This document shows positions 58,761 through 64,000 of a DNA stretch of 64,000 bases, piece after piece. A program made the translations under genes and the position numbers. Source of the DNA: Pycnopodia helianthoides (Eukaryota; Echinodermata; Asteroidea; Forcipulatida; Asteriidae). The DNA lies in contig CM063252.1 in NCBI GenBank assembly GCA_032158295.1, positions 10,342,744 to 10,406,743 of the forward strand. Reading direction: 5' to 3'. Under the pieces are notes generated by a model, which saw only the letters and a program-made list of their open reading frames with translations, ran no database searches and was not told where the DNA came from. The number at the start of each line of letters is the position of its first letter. The first letter of the stretch is position 1.

Positions 58761-59044
58761 AAAATGAACACCGAATCCCATTACACAAAAAGAGGGTTCC
58801 GACTGTTTTGAATTGTCCCGCCAGTCTCGGTTTCGTCACAATGTTCAGTTCGAGATTATTTGCATATCAGATTGAGTAAACAAAGGTATCAAGCATTTCA
58901 AGATTTGTCAACACTGAGTTTTGAAAAAAAGTATTTAATGAATTTGCAAATGCAAGAGAGAGAAAAATTATATTGTATAGGCCAATGCATTCAAAACGCA
59001 ACTGAAGAGAGCAAAATGTTTTATTTTTTATTTTGACAGAATAA

Positions 59045-59170
59045 AATCTGCTCTAGAATGCAAGGGTCTTGGGTTCGAATCCCATCCGAGCAGATGCCTG
59101 CGAAACCCCCCCCCCCCACCCCCACGCAGAACCAAGGAAAGTACAGAATAGATCAGTGCTTACCACACAT
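59045..59170 (+). repeat. tRNA-derived SINE, third family, head-truncated
   Basis: TCTGCTCTAGAATGCAAGGG, B box GGGTTCGAATCCCATCC, then a GATGCCTGCGAAA block, a C-run and ATAGATCAGTGCTTACCACA. The A box is missing. Confidence 0.65.
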
Positions 59171-59539
59171 CATCATAGCACACTGTTTGCTAATTGATGA
59201 TGAAATCGAATTGTTGACCAGCCTCTTGCTGCTGGCTTTCACGAAATTGACTGATCTTATTTGACCAATGAATGCTAAACTGTCGGAATTGGATTACTCC
59301 TTTTGACTGTTGAATGTTAATACAACAGAGCATTCGTTTTCAAGCGAAATTGAATCGTGTGTTAAAATGAAAGATTTCTGTTGTTGAAATCACGAAAATT
59401 GGATAACAACAAAGAACACAATTTCTTGAATGTTTTCGCAAATATAAGTGAACATATTATTTGGAGAGAAAAAAAACCCTGCAAGATCTCCGAGGATGTT
59501 CAAGTTCTCAGAATATGATTTGTTTTTGACGGTTGGCAG

Positions 59540-59633
59540 GTGTTGCTTTTGAATGAGAATCCAACTTGGGTATCATTGACGCCGGAGCTGGTGCAGGGCC
59601 GACAGGAAGTGACGACTGCCCACTCACGGACCG
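59540..59633 (+). CDS. Weak candidate internal exon of an unknown gene
   Basis: A T-rich tract ends in GGTTGGCAG before 59540 and a GTAAGG donor starts at 59634. Of the three frames only the first is open (VLLLNENPTWVSLTPELVQG, then RQEVTTAHSRT). It is not part of any repeat I recognise. No partner exon was found, so it may be chance. Confidence 0.2.
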
Positions 59634-60374
59634 GTAAGGCTGGGGGATTTAAATCGGAGATAATATACACTTCAAGAACACAACATTTTCTGCCTGGCTA
59701 TTGCAAGGTGGTGTTGATGGTGGGTGTTGTATTGCCCATTTTTACGGCCCAATTTAGATGTAAAAATAATTCAATCGAGTTCAGGGCATACGAGAATGCG
59801 CCAAGTTGAAAAAACCTTAGAGCTTAGGGACCTACTAGAAGGAGCAAAGGACTGAAAATACGACAAAAACAATATCCGAAAGACATGGAAAAGGTTGTAT
59901 AGGTCCTAAATTTAACTTGTAAGTCACAACTGGAATAGATTTTGGTGGGCTACAGGAAAGGAAACGAAGAAGAAACAAGGGGTGTAGAAAGGCCGTCAGT
60001 GGCCGAGCGGGCAGCAATTTTTTTGTTCGTACCACACTAGAGACAGGGGGTCAACAGTGAAGGGATCCGGGAAAGCGCCCATACCTTATGCGTGTACGCA
60101 TTGGCTCTAGTGTGGTACGGGAAAAAAAATTGCGAGCGGGCACTGCGGTGTCAGGCTTGAAGGTCTGGTGTGGTCAGGGTGTGGATTCTGGTCCCGGTCA
60201 TGGCACTTGTTTTCCTATACAAGCAAGACACTTAATAAAATTGTATCGAGGGTTAAAGTTCGCTCGGTGATTTCCGAATCCTCCGAAATCCAGGAGGGTT
60301 ACGGGTGAGATTTGTACCCACGAACCCTCATTATATAGAGCAGAAAAAATACATTATTTGTTCATCCCTTTCGT

Positions 60375-60762
60375 TAAAGACACTGGACACTATTGGTAAT
60401 TGTCAAAGACCAGTCTTCTCACTTGGTGTATCTCAACATGGATAAAATAACAAACCTGTAAAAACTTGAGCTCAATTGGTCGTCAAAGTTGCAAGATAAC
60501 TAAGAAAGAAAAAAACACCCTTGTCACACGAAGTTGTGTGCTTTCAGATGGTTGATTTCGAGACCTCAAATTCTAATTCTGAGGTCTCGAAATCAAATTC
60601 GTGGAAAATTACTTCTTTCTCGAAAACTATGTCACTTCAAAAGGAGCCGTTTCTCACAATGTTTTATACTGTCAACCTCTCCCCATTACTCGTTACCAAG
60701 TAAGGTTTTATGCTAATAATTATTTTGAGTAGTTACCTATAGTGTCCAGTGCCTTTAAGAGA
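60375..60762. repeat. Palindromic element, TTGGTAATT family
   Basis: AAAGACACTGGACACTATTGG at the left and ATAGTGTCCAGTGCCTTTAA at the right are inverted. An internal dyad TTTCGAGACCTCAAATTC...CTGAGGTCTCGAAATC lies at 60557-60593. Confidence 0.8.
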
Positions 60763-60926
60763 AATGTCTCACTTCTGTGTTTTCCGGCGCGTATTGGCAG
60801 CAGATAGCACCGCAGCACTTTGTACAATTGGTGCACAATGGGTGTCATAATCAAAATAGCTCTGTATACATAAAGTTGTAAAATAATAGCCCGTAAATAA
60901 AGTGATATAAAAGTTGTACTACAAGT

Positions 60927-61277
60927 GTTAAAGGCAGGATATACTTTTGGTAATTGTCATAGACTAGTATCCTCACTTGGTGTATCTAAACATGTGCGTA
61001 AAATTACAAACCTGTGAAAATTTAGGCTCAATTGGTCATCCAAGTTGCAAGAAAGTAATGAAAGAAAAAACACCCTTGTTGCATGGCTTTCTCAGATAGA
61101 GTCAGAATCAAATATTTTAGTGAGAAATCACCTCTTTCTCAAAAACTACATTACTTCAGAGGGAGTCGTTTCTCACAATGTTTTATACTATCAGCATCTC
61201 TCAGCTGCTTCTTACCAAGTAAGTTTTTATGGCAACGTATTTTTTGAGTAATTACTAAAAGTATCCACTGCCTTTGA
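60927..61277. repeat. Palindromic element, TTGGTAATT family, variant
   Basis: GTTAAAGGCAGGATATACTT at the left and AAAGTATCCACTGCCTTTGA at the right. It is closest to 31889-32250. Confidence 0.75.
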
Positions 61278-61334
61278 ATAAGAAGATTGATCTAGAAATT
61301 CATAGAAAACAATGGTAGAGAAGAATATTTTGTT

Positions 61335-61676
61335 TTAAAGGCCCTGTACACTATTGGTAAGATCGAAAAACACAATGTTCACAGATTCACACATAACTTA
61401 CATGATTTAAAGTAAGTAATGGTAGAAAGGGTTCCTTAAAATATTTCTGCCTAAAATGCTATCGTTTCTGAGAAAAGAGTAAAACAATAGTAATTATCGC
61501 GCGCGATAATTTAAAAAACAGAAAACACATAAGATCTCTTTTCACTATTTTCTCGTGACCTCGATGACCAATTGAGCTCAAACTTTCACAGGTTTGTTTG
61601 TTCATGCATATGTTTAATCACACAAAATGTGGACACTGATTTTGAGCTGTTACCAAAAGTGTACAATACCTTTAAG
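61335..61676. repeat. Palindromic element, ACAGGGCCTTT family
   Basis: AAAGGCCCTGTACACTATTGG at the left and AAAGTGTACAATACCTTTAA at the right. It is a close reverse-complement copy of 39880-40222, including the ATCGCGCGCGATAATTT centre. Confidence 0.8.
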
Positions 61677-62304
61677 TCAAAAATGAGATGATATTGAGAG
61701 AGTGAGTTGTTAAACCGCCGGATTGTCTCGACCACCACAACTCAAAGGAGAGTTTTAACTTGGTATCTCCAAAAGGCTCACCAGATAGAGATGTGACTAG
61801 AGTAGATTTCTCAGTTGGGAAAAGGTTACAGTAGCTGCGTCTCACGCTTCCAAGAAAGAAGACAAAGACAAAAGAAGAAGAAGAAGAAGAAGAGGAGGGG
61901 TTCTTCACTTGGTGGATTCGAGTGATGATGTAAGCTAGTCTCCTACTCAATGGTCAGTGATAAGTGAAGTGGGAAGACATCAGTCCACGTATGGCCTCGG
62001 AAGTGCTTCAGCTATCGACATCAATGTAACACACGTGCCTAGAATGAGACGAGAATAATATGCCGAAACCAAGATGCAGAAAACAGCCAGAGAAATAGTT
62101 AAGATAGAAAATTGTACATGCTGGTGGTACTGCTCTGCGGATACAGTCAAATACCTCCAGAGGCACGTTTAAAGAGGCACGTTGCCTTCAAATCTCTTAA
62201 AACCTTGATGTTTGGAATTTTCTCCTCATCCTTTAAAGAGCCGTTCATGCACTGATACACCCACAGTGTTTTGTAATTATTAGTGAGAGTAGTGGAGTAG
62301 TGAT

Positions 62305-62661
62305 TTAAAGGAACATTACAGAATTGGTTTTTGCTAGCAAAACAGTTGCTGGCAGTGTAAGCACTTTATGTAATTCACCATATACACAAACTGACAAACC
62401 TGTAGAAGTTTGAGATCGATCGGCCATCTGGGTCACGAGAAAATAATGAAAAACCGATTACACATTTTGCATGAAATCACATAGATTCACTGAGCGATAA
62501 ACTCCAATCGGAAAATTAGTTTATTCATTTCTCATCAAATATGGCATTTCAGACAGAAATATTTCAAGCGATGTTTTCTACTATCATCATTATTAGACCG
62601 TGTAAGTTTTATGTAAATCTGTGATCTTTTTTTCTTACCAATTCTGTAATGTTCCTTTAAA
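62305..62661. repeat. Palindromic element, GGAACATTACAGAA family
   Basis: TAAAGGAACATTACAGAATTGG at the left (given here in part) and CCAATTCTGTAATGTTCCTT at the right. It is a reverse-complement copy of 40217-40611 and shares GATCGGCCATCTGGGTCACG in its interior. Confidence 0.8.
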
Positions 62662-64000
62662 AACACATAAATGATACAACCAGTGGAGTATACGGCCAGG
62701 CACTTTGTGGAGTCAAAATTTGATTCTTAACAGTGATGGGCCGTGTCATGAAATACCACAAAACCACACATTTTCAAGGGAAATTAAAATGTGAATCATT
62801 TTATTTACGTTTAAAATATCTTTCTGACCACATTCATTTCAAAACAAACGCTTTGTACAGCCCAAAGGGGGTGCCCAATCCGAAGGCAACGTGCACCTTT
62901 AAAGTGGCACCAAAGGGATACAAGGCAGCAATAGACCACTAGTTTTCGTCAAACTCACTTCAGAATTAAGATGTTACATTTTCTTTGAATCAAAGTAAGG
63001 CACAACGATGATAAATTGTTTATTGTCATAGCAATAACTGTTTCTTACACACTTTTCTCAGACCTAAACTGGATTAAGGGCAGGGCTCGTAACCCCCCCC
63101 CCCAACAACATCACAACAAAAAACACTGCTACTAGAATGGATTTTTCACTTTGAATAATGTGGGCAAAAATACATAAGTTATACACTCCATGAAGATAGG
63201 CTACTTTGCATTTTGCGAACCTTGTATTTTGGATTTTCATGTGTAAACATTATTGCTTTTTTTCACGTGTGAAGGAAACGAAATACCGCAATTTATCGGG
63301 TCCAAACTTTCAAATAAACGCGAGATTTGCACAGTATATACTTTACTTTACATTGTGGCCCTAAAACGTAAACGTTTATCGCGCGCAGTGTGGAGATTAT
63401 TCAAACTGCGCAGTCGACACAATTTTACAACATTATTGACTTTAAGGGTTTTTCCCCAGATTGTCTCCTTTACTTGAAATTACATGACATGCAAAATCAT
63501 TATTCATGTTGTGCTACACCTCTGAATAAAGTTTAAAACAACAAAGTAATAACATTTTAAGGCGATGTATAACCCCACGTCTGCAAATGGCGTCTTATAC
63601 AAAGACCAACAAAACTCAAGTGATAAATAATAATGTGTACAAATCTGTCCACTGTTATTGCGAATTCACGGCAAATTAATTGCCCCTTTCGAAGTGATAA
63701 GAGGCCCCCGGGAGACCACTGCCAGACAAGGCTTGATGGAAACTACGGGCAACAGTTAATTAAGCCGATGAGGGCGATAATAGATTAGAATTGATCACGA
63801 TTCCGAACGGAATTGGCAGCTTTAGACAGATGCATTATTCAGGAGTCGGTCATGAATATTCAGCATTCAATCTCGCACATTCATTGCTCCAATTCTAGAT
63901 AAAGGAATTGTTACAACTTTTCATTGGATTTCGGAAGAGTATCATAGTAATTCATACAACTCGTCAAAAAGTTTTCATTTGTAAAGAACTAAACGTGGGA

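Larger units (their letters stand above)
54855..64000. other. Upstream of copy C to the right edge: repeats, no clear gene
   Basis: No TATA or CpG-type promoter could be called upstream of 54854. The stretch holds SINEs (55262-55383, 58655-58760, 59045-59170, 60150-60260), palindromic elements (56270-56425, 56526-56668, 60375-60762, 60927-61277, 61335-61676, 62305-62661), a (CTT)n run and a (CAAA)n run. One splice-bounded open stretch (59540-59633) is a weak exon candidate. 63640-63960 is non-repetitive. Confidence 0.45.

Noticed and set aside
58371..58781. A Cys/Leu/Phe/Val-rich possible membrane protein on the minus strand
   Set aside because: The hydrophobic part is the translation of a (CAAA)n run, joined to a SINE relic.

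Overview
The window looks like a marine invertebrate (deuterostome) chromosome and most probably an echinoderm, perhaps a sea star. The reasons are intron-bearing genes with GT-AG splice sites, AT-rich intergenic DNA, tRNA-derived SINEs, LINE tails and a dense population of short palindromic DNA elements of a kind I associate with echinoderm genomes. This assignment is from memory and inference; no ribosomal or mitochondrial marker is present. There is no bacterial or viral gene organisation, no operon and no CRISPR array.

Layout. (1) 1-131, + strand: last coding exon of a gene cut by the window edge. (2) About 0.9-5.5 kb, + strand: a multi-exon gene for a basic, low-complexity protein ending in a long Gln/His tail; it has a candidate 34-nt microexon and two tandem splice acceptors. 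(3) 5.5-17.9 kb: no convincing gene, many repeats and one LINE remnant. (4) 17.96-20.27 kb, - strand: an apparently single-exon gene for a secretory-pathway protein with signal peptide, three Ig domains, a TTTEPS mucin-like repeat stalk and a C-terminal membrane segment; the stalk changes frame several times. (5) 20.3-28.1 kb: repeats only. (6) 28.1-54.9 kb, - strand: a tandem cluster of MFSD9-like major facilitator transporters. One copy is complete (six exons, 428 residues, 43524-54854). A second has five recognisable exons (33566-40717) but a disrupted exon and no first exon of its own. A third is only an orphan last exon (28120-28825) with a late frameshift. (7) 54.9-64 kb: repeats plus one weak candidate exon.

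The three MFSD9-like units have the same orientation and the same last-exon phase, so the cluster grew by tandem duplication, or the extra last exons act as alternative 3' ends. No functional link between the transporter cluster, the Ig gene and the Q-rich gene is visible.

The most striking repeat structure is at 53479-54524. Two different inverted-repeat elements, both starting TAG and ending CTA, sit back to back, with three copies of the same 9-base sequence GGTGTAAGG before, between and after them. This reads as two insertions into one target. Several coding regions carry small indels; whether these are real lesions or errors in the assembly cannot be decided from the sequence alone.
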